The position numbers and the translations under genes are program-made. This document shows positions 1 to 7,869 of a DNA stretch of 64,000 bases, in pieces (position 1 is the stretch's first letter; the number at the start of each line of letters is the position of its first letter). The DNA is from Mycobacterium sp. ACS1612. Its GTDB lineage: Bacteria > Actinomycetota > Actinomycetes > Mycobacteriales > Mycobacteriaceae. Under the pieces are notes generated by a model. The model saw only the letters and a program-made list of their open reading frames with translations, was not told the DNA's origin and made no database searches. The stretch is taken from positions 1 to 64,000 of the forward strand of contig NZ_LZHZ01000035.1 of NCBI RefSeq assembly GCF_001667505.1, in the 5' to 3' direction.

Positions 1-536
1 TTGGCCAGTTTCTTGACGATCTCGGCGTCGGTTTTGAGCGCCTCACCCACCAGCGAGGCTTCCACCTCGTCACGATCGGTGACCGACACGTTGGACGGCA
101 GCGTCTTGATGGCGTTGGCGATGGCCGTGACGTGGTCTTCGCCGATCTGCCCGCCCGCCAGTGCAGCAGCCACATAGGGCAATACCGGCGGCAGCGGTGG
201 GCCGCACAGTTGGCGCCGCGGGGCTAGTTTGGCGGCGGTTTTCATCCGGGCTTTGACCTGACCGGGGGTGATCCGCAACCGGGCGGCCAGACTGTTGACC
301 ATCCTCGGGGCCATCCTCGGTTCATCGGGCGGGTCGGCGATCTGACCGAAGAACCGATACATCAACCCCCGATTAACCCGCTGCTGGGTCTCGAACTGTT
401 CGACCATCTCGACGCGGAACTCGTTGCCCACCTCAGCAGAAGACAACTGGCGCATCTCGGCATGAGCGGCATCAACTTGGGCAGCCAACAGCCGAAACCG
501 CTGCCGCGCCGCCTCCCCGCTGATGAATTCGCCCAT
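1..536 (-). CDS. DUF222 (13E12 repeat family) protein, C-terminus outside window
   Basis: The reading frame opens with ATG at 536 and runs off the left edge without a stop, giving 178 residues of N-terminal sequence. It shows the helical DUF222 pattern: an AAQVDAAHAEMRQL start, an RLRITPGQVKARMKTAAKLA helix, then GQIGEDHVTAIANAIKTLP. DUF222 proteins usually carry a C-terminal HNH nuclease domain; that part is not visible here, so nuclease activity is only inferred from the family. These genes are multicopy in mycobacteria (the REP13E12 family) and can be phage integration targets. No phage genes are visible beside it. Confidence 0.8.
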   Translation of the reverse strand, partial: MGEFISGEAARQRFRLLAAQVDAAHAEMRQLSSAEVGNEFRVEMVEQFETQQRVNRGLMYRFFGQIADPPDEPRMAPRMVNSLAARLRITPGQVKARMKTAAKLAPRRQLCGPPLPPVLPYVAAALAGGQIGEDHVTAIANAIKTLPSNVSVTDRDEVEASLVGEALKTDAEIVKKLA

Positions 537-641
537 GACCCAACGCTATCCACCCCCGCCGACCAGCCACAGCCCCCAACCCACCATCTGTGGATAAAAC
601 AAGGCCTGGGGATAACCACCCCAAAATGTCACACCCCACTG

Positions 642-2639
642 CTAGGAGGCTGTGGGTTCGCGGCTGGCCGCGATGTCGGCCAGGCTTCTGGTGATCGCCG
701 CGATCTCGGCAACCAGCACCCGGGCCGCCGCGTTGTCGGCCGCCAACCCCGCGCCCTGCTGGCGCACCTGCTGATTCGCCACGGTCAACTCGTCGATGTC
801 GACAGTCCACGGCGTGGCGGCAGTCGGCGGCCCGCCGCGCAGCGCGTCGACGTAATCATCCACGGCGGCAATGAATTCCGGGGTCAACGCCGTCGACGGC
901 TCTCCGGTCAAGCTGGCCTCCAGCGCAGTGCAGGCACTGGTGACGGCATTCAGCGCCGCGCGATACGAGCGTAGCCACCGACGCAGCTCACGTGAATCCG
1001 TCCTGGCCGCACCGGATGCCGCCTCGAACGCCGCACGCGCCCGGAACGTCCGCTGCCACGCCGACGACAGCGCTTCGGCGGGATGATCGAGCTCATGCAC
1101 GAAGGCCTTGATCACCATTGCCGCATAGTCGATTTCCGACTTCAACAACTCGCCGGCGCGCTGATGCAACCGGACCAGGCCATGGTCCGGCCACATGACA
1201 TGAGCGACCACCGCCAGCCCGCCACCGATGATGACCGCGAACAACAGGTCCTCGACCGCCTCGCCGTGCGCCCCCGGGTTGATGTCGAGCAGGAACGAAA
1301 CCGCGGCGGCCAGCGCCGCACTCACCGCGAGATACCCGTACCGCGTCATCGCATACGTCAACGCCAGGAAGAGCGCCGCCACCACGGCGGCCGACAATCC
1401 GACCGGTTGCCACAACATCGTGAACACCGACGCGACAACGACACCCATCGCGATGCCCGCCACTCGGCCGACGCAGCGCGTATAGGTGTGCGCGGTCTCC
1501 GGGCGCAGCACCATCAACACGGTCAGCGCGATCCAATGACCGTGTCCGACAAGACCGTATCGGCCCGCAGCCACAGCCAACGCGGTCGCCACGGACAGCC
1601 GAACCGCGTGTCGCAACACCGGCGACGTCCCTATCAGGTGCTCACGAACCACTGCGGCGGCCGCCCGCATCGAGCCGATCAGGTCCGGCCTGCGAAATTC
1701 GCCGAACCGCGACGCGAAAGCCTCGTGAAGCTGCTGCGAAAAACGATGCACCACAGTCGAATACGGCTGGGAAACCGACTCCGCAGCGGCGTCGACTCGG
1801 GCCAGCGCGTACTCGGCGTTGCGCTGTGCGCTGCGGTTGTGGCTCGCGATGGCGTCGAGAAACTCTGCTGCAGGTGTCAGCACCGCGGCCACCGCTCCGT
1901 CACCACCGCGTAAGGCGCTCAGCGTTGCGGTGATCCGCTCTGGCAACCGGTAACCGCCGTGGTAGGCCAGTGGACGCCGAATCGCGTCGCTGTCGACAAA
2001 CGCCTCCCGCAGCCACGTCAGCGGCGCGCTGCCCACCGATGCCTCGGGGTCGGCGGCGATCCGCCGCCCATCGGCCGCCAGATCTTGATAGGCCCGAGTC
2101 AGCGCTTCGCGTTGCCCCCGCCACCGCTGCGGCGGCCAGACCGCGATCAGCGCGGCCTGGATGCAGCCCGCGGCGATGGTCAACAACGTCGCCAGCAGTA
2201 CCCCGCCCGGCGACGGCGTCACGGGTGGCGAGATCACCAACAGAGCCGCGCCCGCCGCCGCGACCAAAGCCGGTTTACTGCCGAGGGCCCACTGCATGGC
2301 AGCCGCGAAGCACCAGACCGCGACGACGGCGATGAACACCGGGTCGTAGGCCGCGGTCATCGCGCCGAGGAACACGACGAAGCCCAGTTGCAGGGCCACC
2401 ACGATCACCAGCGGCACCCGGCCGGCGGGGCTGTCCTGCATCGCGATCGCACCCGCGATCGCCGCCGCGCCGCAGGCCCAGACCGCCGCCATCGGTGAAC
2501 CGGACGCCAGCCCGACCGCTGCCACCGCGAGCAGGCCGAGCAGGCTGCGCGCCACAGCGCCGAAGTCCGGTGTGGTCAACCGCAGCGCCCGGGCCCACCC
2601 CCGGCCCCCCGGGGTGATCACGCCGCCGCCGGTGGTCAT
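642..2639 (-). CDS. FUSC family inner-membrane protein (aromatic acid/fusaric acid resistance-like transporter)
   Basis: This 665-residue protein has two hydrophobic bundles, roughly residues 25-165 and 350-480, each followed by a soluble helical region. This is the duplicated layout of the FUSC/YccS-type family, whose members are thought to export aromatic acids or other small toxic compounds. I chose the ATG at 2639 (protein begins MTTGGG) because the 16 extra residues of the longer frame are uncharged and unlike a membrane protein start. Neither start has a strong ribosome site. It stands alone, divergent from the thiocyanate-hydrolase-like operon across about 320 bp. The substrate is unknown. 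Confidence 0.75.
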   Translation of the reverse strand: MTTGGGVITPGGRGWARALRLTTPDFGAVARSLLGLLAVAAVGLASGSPMAAVWACGAAAIAGAIAMQDSPAGRVPLVIVVALQLGFVVFLGAMTAAYDPVFIAVVAVWCFAAAMQWALGSKPALVAAAGAALLVISPPVTPSPGGVLLATLLTIAAGCIQAALIAVWPPQRWRGQREALTRAYQDLAADGRRIAADPEASVGSAPLTWLREAFVDSDAIRRPLAYHGGYRLPERITATLSALRGGDGAVAAVLTPAAEFLDAIASHNRSAQRNAEYALARVDAAAESVSQPYSTVVHRFSQQLHEAFASRFGEFRRPDLIGSMRAAAAVVREHLIGTSPVLRHAVRLSVATALAVAAGRYGLVGHGHWIALTVLMVLRPETAHTYTRCVGRVAGIAMGVVVASVFTMLWQPVGLSAAVVAALFLALTYAMTRYGYLAVSAALAAAVSFLLDINPGAHGEAVEDLLFAVIIGGGLAVVAHVMWPDHGLVRLHQRAGELLKSEIDYAAMVIKAFVHELDHPAEALSSAWQRTFRARAAFEAASGAARTDSRELRRWLRSYRAALNAVTSACTALEASLTGEPSTALTPEFIAAVDDYVDALRGGPPTAATPWTVDIDELTVANQQVRQQGAGLAADNAAARVLVAEIAAITRSLADIAASREPTAS

Positions 2640-2957
2640 CCGACCATTTTGACCCCAATGAGCATCACAACCGGTCAACACACGCATCGAAATTCAGCCG
2701 AAATTACCGGGCCGTCAAATCCTTTGCGGCACAGGACATGCTGAACTTCGCACGAATTTGCCCACGTAAAAGGGTCATTCGAGGTACGGTCTGGTCACCG
2801 CATCACATTTCCCGCCGGAGGTGCCGATGGCCGACAACGCCGATGGTGTTGCTGGTTGTCGATCGATATCCCGGACCACGCGGTTTTTACGCCGTCACGT
2901 CTCGTTCGTCCTTTGCGCGCGACGGCGCCGTCTGTCCGACGAAGGAAGGGAACACAC
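2640..2957. other. Divergent intergenic region, 318 bp, upstream of thiocyanate-hydrolase-like operon
   Basis: This region lies between the FUSC gene and the operon starting at 2958 and must hold promoters for both directions. The only structure I can support is a short open frame at 2827-2961 with its own ribosome site (listed separately). I found no convincing inverted repeat or known operator by eye. Confidence 0.5.
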
Positions 2958-2961
2958 ATGA
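2827..2961 (+). CDS. Candidate 44-residue leader ORF coupled to the thiocyanate-hydrolase-like operon
   Basis: An ATG at 2827 is preceded by GGAGG at 2817-2821, a good ribosome site at 5-nt spacing. The frame continues for 44 codons to a TGA at 2959-2961, which overlaps the ATG of the next gene as ATGA. The predicted peptide is basic (many Arg) with Cys at residues 11 and 30 and resembles nothing I know. The ribosome site and stop/start overlap argue for translation coupled to the downstream enzyme. The unusual composition argues that the peptide itself may not be functional. Confidence 0.4.
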   Translation: MADNADGVAGCRSISRTTRFLRRHVSFVLCARRRRLSDEGREHT

Positions 2962-3794
2962 GTACGGCCGCCGAGCGTGCCGCCCAGCTGGACCTCGTCG
3001 CCCGGCTCAAGTCCGCGTATCCCGAGCTTCCCGACGCGCCGACGCCCGACATGCTGGACCACGGACGCATCACCGCGTATCTGAAGCCCGTTCACGACGT
3101 GGGCGGTGAGCCGGACGCGCCGATGAAGTACGAGAACAAGCAGTACGAGCTGTGGGAGCACATGACCTACGTCATGTGTGAGGTGCTGGGGTGGCGCGGC
3201 ATCTGGCTGTCGGAGGAGCGGCGCCGCATTGGCAACGTCGACGTCGGTCGGGCCGAGTATCTCGGATTGCCGTACTACGGTCGCTGGCTGATCGCCGTTG
3301 CGCGTGTGTTGGTGGAAAAGCACCACATCGGCCTCACCGAGTTGAGCGAGCGGATGGCCGAGGTCAAGCAGCGCTACGCCGGCGGACTCGACGGGAAAGC
3401 CCTGGAGGCCACGCCGAAGTCAGAAGGTGACGGGGCGAACGTCAAGCGCAACAACCACGCCGAGGAAGCCGAGGGGAAAGGCGATCCGCAGTGCTATGCG
3501 GGTCAGGCGGATCCGGCCAAGTTCAAGGTTGGCGACCCGGTGATGGTGCGCGAACTTCCGGTGATCTTCTATACCCGCACCCCGGAGTATGTCCGCGGCG
3601 CGAAGGGGGAGATCGAGGCGGTCGCATACGAAAGCCCCGCCGCCGAGGACGAGACCTGGGACCGCCCCGCGAAACCGGAATGGTTCTACATCGTGAAGTT
3701 CAACATGGCCGACCTGTTCTACGGCTACACCGGAACCTCCGACGACGTCATCTCAACCGAAATTCCCGAACACTGGCTCGAAGCCGCGAAATAA
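2958..3794 (+). CDS. Thiocyanate hydrolase-like fused beta-alpha subunit (nitrile hydratase beta family)
   Basis: This 278-residue protein belongs to the nitrile hydratase beta family. Residues about 40-140 (HDVGGE, ELWEHMTYVMCE, WRGIWLSEERRR, LGLPYYGRWL) follow the pattern I know from thiocyanate hydrolase beta (ScnB). Residues about 175-278 (GDPQCYAG, FYTRTPEYVRGAKG, YESPAAEDE, TEIPEHWLEAAK) follow thiocyanate hydrolase alpha (ScnA). A charged linker, residues 141-174, joins them. In Thiobacillus ScnB and ScnA are separate chains; in nitrile hydratases they are one. The ATG at 2958 has GAAGGAAGGG just upstream. It pairs with the gamma-like subunit 21 nt downstream. The likely reaction is thiocyanate to carbonyl sulfide and ammonia; a nitrile substrate remains possible. 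Confidence 0.8.
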   Translation: MSTAAERAAQLDLVARLKSAYPELPDAPTPDMLDHGRITAYLKPVHDVGGEPDAPMKYENKQYELWEHMTYVMCEVLGWRGIWLSEERRRIGNVDVGRAEYLGLPYYGRWLIAVARVLVEKHHIGLTELSERMAEVKQRYAGGLDGKALEATPKSEGDGANVKRNNHAEEAEGKGDPQCYAGQADPAKFKVGDPVMVRELPVIFYTRTPEYVRGAKGEIEAVAYESPAAEDETWDRPAKPEWFYIVKFNMADLFYGYTGTSDDVISTEIPEHWLEAAK

Positions 3795-3815
3795 GCCGCG
3801 CAGGAGGGATTTTGC

Positions 3816-4529
3816 ATGACAGAGCATGATCATGACCACGACCATGAGCGCACCGTCGCGCCGATGGTCGATGAGATCACCGACTTCGAGGTCCTCGAGA
3901 TCGCGCTGCGCGAACTGTGCATCGAGAAAGGCATCTTCACCGCCGAAGAGCACCGCGTCATGACCGAGTTCGCCGAGCAGATCGGCCCGACGCCGGCGGC
4001 GCGTCTGGTGGCCAAGGCGTGGCGGGATCCCGAGTTCAAGAAACTGGCCCTCGCCGAACCGATGACGGCCAGTAAGGAGGTCGGTGTCGACTGGCTGCAT
4101 CCGACAGGGTGGGGGACACCGAGTGACTTCACCGCGTTCCAGATCCTCGCCGACACCCCGACGCTGCACAACGTGATCGTGTGCGCGCTGTGTTCGTGCT
4201 ATCCCAGGCCGATCCTCGGCAACTCACCGGAGTGGTACCGCACTCCGAACTACCGCAGGCGCCTGGTGCGTTGGCCGCGACAGGTTCTGGCGGAGTTCGG
4301 CCTGTACCTTCCCGACGAAATCACAGTGCACGTACAGGATTCCAACCAGAAGCACCGGTTCATGGTGATGCCCTTGCAACCGAAGGGCACCGAAGATTGG
4401 ACCGAGGACCAACTGGTCGAAATCATCACGCGCGACTGCCTGATCGGTGTGGCGTTACCCAAGCCGGGCGTCACCACCAACGTCATCACCGCCACCAGGC
4501 CTGCGGTCCACCCGGGGAACGCCGGATGA
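3816..4529 (+). CDS. Thiocyanate hydrolase-like gamma subunit (nitrile hydratase alpha family), CALCSC claw
   Basis: This is the catalytic, metal-binding subunit, 237 residues. The N-terminus is His/Asp rich (HDHDHDHE, residues 4-11), as in the cobalt thiocyanate hydrolase gamma subunit. The metal claw is at C123-A124-L125-C126-S127-C128, followed by YPRPILGNSPEWY, RRRLVRWPRQVLAEFGL and RDCLIGVALPKPG, a pattern matching ScnC more closely than ordinary nitrile hydratases. The second claw residue is normally Thr (cobalt type) or Ser (iron type); here it is Ala. The cysteines that become sulfenic and sulfinic acids are intact. A strong AGGAGGG lies at 3802-3808. The stop overlaps the next gene as ATGA. 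Confidence 0.82.
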   Translation: MTEHDHDHDHERTVAPMVDEITDFEVLEIALRELCIEKGIFTAEEHRVMTEFAEQIGPTPAARLVAKAWRDPEFKKLALAEPMTASKEVGVDWLHPTGWGTPSDFTAFQILADTPTLHNVIVCALCSCYPRPILGNSPEWYRTPNYRRRLVRWPRQVLAEFGLYLPDEITVHVQDSNQKHRFMVMPLQPKGTEDWTEDQLVEIITRDCLIGVALPKPGVTTNVITATRPAVHPGNAG

Positions 4530-4867
4530 CCGAGCGTCCTGAGCTTCTGCAGGAGCTCGTCGAACGCAACCAGATCTGGCCGGTGATGGCGGCCAAATGG
4601 GGCGTCGAGAATCCGGTGCCGCCGTGGAAAACCAGCCTCGACGGGATGTGCGATGCGCTGGACCGCGCATCGTGTGAGCAGAACGTGCCCAATTTCAAAG
4701 AACGTCGCGACGAAGAGGACCAGCTGTCGGCCACCCTCTATGCGAACCTGCCCTATCCGGAGAACCAACTCGTCGCGCTGGCGCACTCATTGTTGGAGCG
4801 CGGCATCATCGACGAGGCCGAACTGAAACAGCGACTCGTCAGCATCCGCGAACGGCTGGAGGCGTAG
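4526..4867 (+). CDS. Small nitrile hydratase beta-like protein, probable subunit or metallation accessory
   Basis: This 113-residue protein is translationally coupled to the gamma-like subunit (ATGA at 4526-4529). Its C-terminal half (PYPENQLVALAHSLLERGII, then DEAELKQRL) resembles the N-terminal helical segment of the beta subunit (PYYGRWLIAVARVLVEK, then LTELSERM). The order beta, alpha, small beta-like protein is the arrangement of cobalt-type nitrile hydratase operons, where the third protein is a self-subunit-swapping chaperone that delivers metal. I infer the same job here. It could instead be a structural subunit. It has one or two Cys and no obvious metal motif. Confidence 0.65.
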   Translation: MTERPELLQELVERNQIWPVMAAKWGVENPVPPWKTSLDGMCDALDRASCEQNVPNFKERRDEEDQLSATLYANLPYPENQLVALAHSLLERGIIDEAELKQRLVSIRERLEA

Positions 4868-4876
4868 CTTCGTCCC

Positions 4877-5599
4877 GTGGAGAAAGTGGTCATCACCCTC
4901 CGTGGGGCCGATCCGGACGAGGCGTGGTGCAGCCGTTTGCGCGGGGACGTCGCCGCTGAATTGCTCGACCTCGGCGTGCCTGGGCTGGCCGTCAACGTGC
5001 GCGACGACACGGTGCGAGGCTCGTTGATGACGCTGACGACGCTGGACCCGCCGGTGGTCGCCTTCGTGACGTTGTGGACGCAGCAGTCCTACGGCGACCA
5101 GGTGCGCACCGCGATCGCCAGGCTGGAGAAGGAGTGCGACCAGGTGGCCGGCTACCTGGTCACCGAATCGGTGCCGCTGCCGCCACCGCACACCGCCGGC
5201 GGCGACCGCACCCCCGGCCTCGCCAACGTCGCCCTGTTGCGGCGGCCCGGCGATCTCGACGAGCCGACCTGGCGGCACCGGTGGCATCTCGACCACACCC
5301 CGGTCGCCATCGCCACCCAGTCGACGTTCGGCTACACGCAGAACAAGGTGGTGCATCCGGTGACGGCCGACGCCCCCACGATCGACGCGATCGTCGAGGA
5401 GCTTTTCCCGATCGAGGCCGTCTCCAATCTGCACGCGTTCTTCGGTGCCGCCGACGACGAGGATCTGCGCGACCGGATGGAGCGAATGGTCGCCAGCACC
5501 ACCGCCTTCGGCGCCAACCGCGATGTCGACACGGTGCCGACGAGCCGGTACGTGTTCCGGTCACCTTTTGCGAGAGAGGGATTCAATGACGACGCTTGA
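4877..5599 (+). CDS. EthD-domain / dimeric alpha-beta barrel protein
   Basis: The gene starts at GTG 4877, 9 nt after the previous stop, and encodes 240 residues. It has a repeated ferredoxin-like pattern; residues about 125-165 (ANVALLRRPGDLDEPTWRHR then WHLDHTPVAIATQ) match EthD-like proteins, with a conserved HLDHTP. EthD proteins are small barrels that act as accessory or catabolic enzymes, often with P450s or in polyketide and steroid breakdown. Its place in the operon suggests a role in handling the product or natural substrate of the hydrolase, but this is inference. It overlaps the next gene by 14 nt. Confidence 0.6.
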   Translation: MEKVVITLRGADPDEAWCSRLRGDVAAELLDLGVPGLAVNVRDDTVRGSLMTLTTLDPPVVAFVTLWTQQSYGDQVRTAIARLEKECDQVAGYLVTESVPLPPPHTAGGDRTPGLANVALLRRPGDLDEPTWRHRWHLDHTPVAIATQSTFGYTQNKVVHPVTADAPTIDAIVEELFPIEAVSNLHAFFGAADDEDLRDRMERMVASTTAFGANRDVDTVPTSRYVFRSPFAREGFNDDA

Positions 5600-6029
5600 C
5601 GACGCGGTCGCATTGGCCGCCGACGAGAGCGGGCTCGCGATCGTCTCGACGCTGCGCGCCGACAGCACCATCCAGGCCTCGCTGGTCAACGTCGGGAAGC
5701 TGCCGCATCCTGCCACCGGCGAGGAGGTGCTCGGATTCGTCACGTACGGCAAGGTCAAGTTGGCGAATCTGCGGGCCCGTCCTCAACTGACGGTCACGTA
5801 CCGCAAGGGTTGGATGTGGGCGACGGTGGAGGGCCGCGCCGAGCTCGCAGGCCCTGACGATCCTGCACCGTGGCTCGCCGACGCCGAACAACTGCGGTTG
5901 CTGCTTCGCGAGGTGTTCACCGCCGCAGGCGGAACGCACGACGACTGGGATGAATACGACCGGGTGATGGCAGACCAGCGTCGCACCGTGGTGCTGATCG
6001 CACCCACCCGCGTCTACAGCAACGGCTGA
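5586..6029 (+). CDS. Pyridoxamine 5'-phosphate oxidase-fold (PPOX) flavin/F420-dependent enzyme
   Basis: This 147-residue split-barrel protein shows the PPOX layout: an N-terminal AIVSTLRADSTIQASLVNVG strand pair, VTYGKVKLANLRARP, then TVTYRKGWMWATVEGRAEL, and a helical C-terminus with DEYDRVMADQRRTVV. Mycobacterial members of this size usually bind F420 or FMN and reduce small substrates. The ATG at 5586 has GAGAGAGGG upstream and lies inside the end of the EthD gene, so the two are probably co-translated. The substrate is unknown. Confidence 0.7.
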   Translation: MTTLDDAVALAADESGLAIVSTLRADSTIQASLVNVGKLPHPATGEEVLGFVTYGKVKLANLRARPQLTVTYRKGWMWATVEGRAELAGPDDPAPWLADAEQLRLLLREVFTAAGGTHDDWDEYDRVMADQRRTVVLIAPTRVYSNG

Positions 6030-6045
6030 CACATACGCTGCAGGC

Positions 6046-6801
6046 GTGGTCCTGCAGATCTCCGACGAGAACCGGGTGCGAACGCTCACCCTGAACCGAC
6101 CAGCAGCTCTCAACGCGTTCAACGAAGAGCTGTACCGGGCGACCGCGGTGGCGCTGCGCGAGGCGGCCGCCGATCCCGACGTCGCGGTGGTGCTGCTGAC
6201 CGGGGCAGGACGCGCGTTCTCGGCAGGCAACGACCTCAAGGAGATGCAACGTCGCATCACCGACCCCGAGTTCAACGCGCAGGGCAGCCACTTCACTACG
6301 ATGATCGAGGCTCTCGCCGACCTACCCAAGCCGCTGATCTGCGCGGTCAACGGCGTCGGAGTCGGTATCGGCGCAACGGTTCTCGGCTACGCCGATCTCG
6401 TCTTCATGTCCTCGACGGCGCGGCTGAAGACACCGTTCACCAGCCTGGGCGTTGCGCCCGAGGCCGCGTCGTCGTATCTGTTGCCCCAGCTGATCGGCAG
6501 GCAGAACGCGGCATGGCTGCTGATGTCGTCGGAGTGGGTCGATGCCGCCGAGGCCCAGCAGATGGGACTGGCATGGAAGGTGTGCGAACCCGACGACCTG
6601 CTTGCGCAAGCGCGTCGACACGCCGAAATCCTTGCCTCCCGGCCGATTTCGAGTCTGATGGCGGTCAAGCAGACGATCGTCGAACCGACTCGCGCGGAGA
6701 TCGCCGCGGCGACCGCACGCGAGATCGCACACTTCGCGGAACTGATGGGCGCCGCGGCCAACGCCGACGCGCTGGCCGAGTTCACGCAGAAGAAAAGCTA
6801 G
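6046..6801 (+). CDS. Enoyl-CoA hydratase/isomerase family protein
   Basis: The GTG at 6046 starts a 251-residue crotonase. The first oxyanion-hole segment is AGRAFSAGNDLKEM (about residues 54-67), the second is NGVGVGIGATVLGYADLVF (102-120), and the probable catalytic Glu is E139 in GVAPEAASS. These enzymes hydrate or isomerise unsaturated acyl-CoAs. It lies 16 nt after the PPOX gene and may be the last gene of the operon. A CoA-thioester enzyme here suggests the operon handles an organic acid as well as thiocyanate or nitrile. Its stop overlaps the stop of the convergent ferredoxin gene. Confidence 0.8.
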   Translation: MVLQISDENRVRTLTLNRPAALNAFNEELYRATAVALREAAADPDVAVVLLTGAGRAFSAGNDLKEMQRRITDPEFNAQGSHFTTMIEALADLPKPLICAVNGVGVGIGATVLGYADLVFMSSTARLKTPFTSLGVAPEAASSYLLPQLIGRQNAAWLLMSSEWVDAAEAQQMGLAWKVCEPDDLLAQARRHAEILASRPISSLMAVKQTIVEPTRAEIAAATAREIAHFAELMGAAANADALAEFTQKKS

Positions 6802-6989
6802 TGGCTGACGGCTTCGGATGGCCGGTTGGCGTAATGCGCTTCGATCATCGCGCGCAAGGTGCGACGGCAGCGCCCGCAGTCGCCGCCCGCACCGCAGGCC
6901 TCGGCGATCTGTTTCGACGTCTTCGCACCGTTCGCCACGACCTCGCTGACCACGTGGCTGGTGGTTCCGGTGCAAAGGCAGACGAACAT
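6798..6989 (-). CDS. bfd: Bacterioferritin-associated ferredoxin (Bfd-type [2Fe-2S])
   Basis: This is a 63-residue protein with the Bfd cysteine pattern: C4-x-C6 (MFVCLCTG) and C38-x2-C41 (GGDCGRC), which hold a 2Fe-2S cluster. Bfd reduces the iron core of bacterioferritin so iron can be released. The partner bacterioferritin gene lies 0.9 kb away on the other strand, and an IdeR-like site lies between them. The ATG at 6989 follows the stop of the upstream gene at 6995 by only 5 nt, so both are probably on one transcript. Confidence 0.88.
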   Translation of the reverse strand: MFVCLCTGTTSHVVSEVVANGAKTSKQIAEACGAGGDCGRCRRTLRAMIEAHYANRPSEAVSH

Positions 6990-6994
6990 CGCGA

Positions 6995-7627
6995 TCAGAC
7001 CCGCTCGCCGATGCTCATCAGATGGGCGAACCTGCCGACGAACTGGGTGGGGTAGGCGCCGAAGCCGGCGCTGGACATCCACTCCGCGGCGGCGTCTGGA
7101 TGGTCGATCCAGGCCCGCGCGCTGAGCTCGTCGGCAATCTCCTGGAGGATCATCACTTCGCGCCCATCGTCGAGTGCCTGGTATACCCAAATCTTGCGAA
7201 CACCCCCGCTTTTGAACCGGTCCAGGCCGTCGTGCACTTTCGCCAACAGAGTCGGCACGTCGTCGACGGACGCCATCACGCCGACCACCACGCGGCCGAT
7301 GTGACCTTCGGGCGACGGGCCGTCGAGGTCGATCTTCTCGACCACTTCACCGCCGAAGATGGGCGGTATGTCGTCGGCACCCGAGACGTTGAACCATTCG
7401 AATATCGCGGGGGACCGCAGCACCTCTCGAATCGAGCCGGCCCGTCGGATACCGATTGTCACCAACACCCGACCGGGTTCCCATATCGACGTGTACAGCA
7501 CCACGTGATGCGCGCCGATAGAGGCCAACGGTTCTTCGTGTTTGTTGAGCCACTTCCACATCCGGTCGACGTCGTCGACACGGAAATCGCAGGCGAGAAT
7601 GAGTGAGTGTAATTCGTACTCACTCAT
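6995..7627 (-). CDS. Conserved protein of unknown function, co-transcribed with bfd
   Basis: This 210-residue protein has no signal peptide or membrane segment. The sequence starts MSEYELHSLILACDFRVDDV and contains WLNKHEEPLASIGAHHVVLY and GVRKIWVYQALDDGREVMIL, a mixed alpha-beta pattern that could be a duplicated ferredoxin-like or ABM-type fold. I do not recognise the family with certainty. Placement between the IdeR-like box (37 nt upstream of its start) and bfd points to a function in iron release or haem handling, by inference only. Confidence 0.65.
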   Translation of the reverse strand: MSEYELHSLILACDFRVDDVDRMWKWLNKHEEPLASIGAHHVVLYTSIWEPGRVLVTIGIRRAGSIREVLRSPAIFEWFNVSGADDIPPIFGGEVVEKIDLDGPSPEGHIGRVVVGVMASVDDVPTLLAKVHDGLDRFKSGGVRKIWVYQALDDGREVMILQEIADELSARAWIDHPDAAAEWMSSAGFGAYPTQFVGRFAHLMSIGERV

Positions 7628-7663
7628 CGGGTTTCCCTGTCCGCTCGAGGCCGCTCGTAGGTG

Positions 7664-7682
7664 TTAGCGCAGTCTAACCTTA
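7664..7682. promoter_or_regulatory. IdeR-like iron box
   Basis: TTAGCGCAGTCTAACCTTA matches 14 of 19 positions of the IdeR consensus I remember (TTAGGTTAGSCTAACCTAA), with the right half CTAACCT intact. It lies in the divergent region between the unknown gene/bfd and bacterioferritin. In mycobacteria IdeR activates bacterioferritin when iron is plentiful and represses uptake genes. A weaker similar stretch follows at about 7683-7693. Confidence 0.6.
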
Positions 7683-7869
7683 CTTAGCGTAGGCAGTCCA
7701 GAGCCGTCTCGCGATCCACCTGTCCGTTGCTGCCGGTCGACTGTGACGGAGCCGAAAACACGCCCGTTCCAGCCAATATGGCGGGCTTCCTGGTCACGTC
7801 TGCACTAGATTGGGAAAGCACTACGGACCGCGAAGCTAGATTCAGCCCACACGTTGCTTAGGAGCGACC

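Noticed and set aside
2827-2961. Poly-cysteine attenuator reading of the leader ORF
   Set aside because: The peptide has only two separated Cys, so the known mycobacterial cysteine-attenuator pattern does not apply; it is kept only as a candidate coupled leader.
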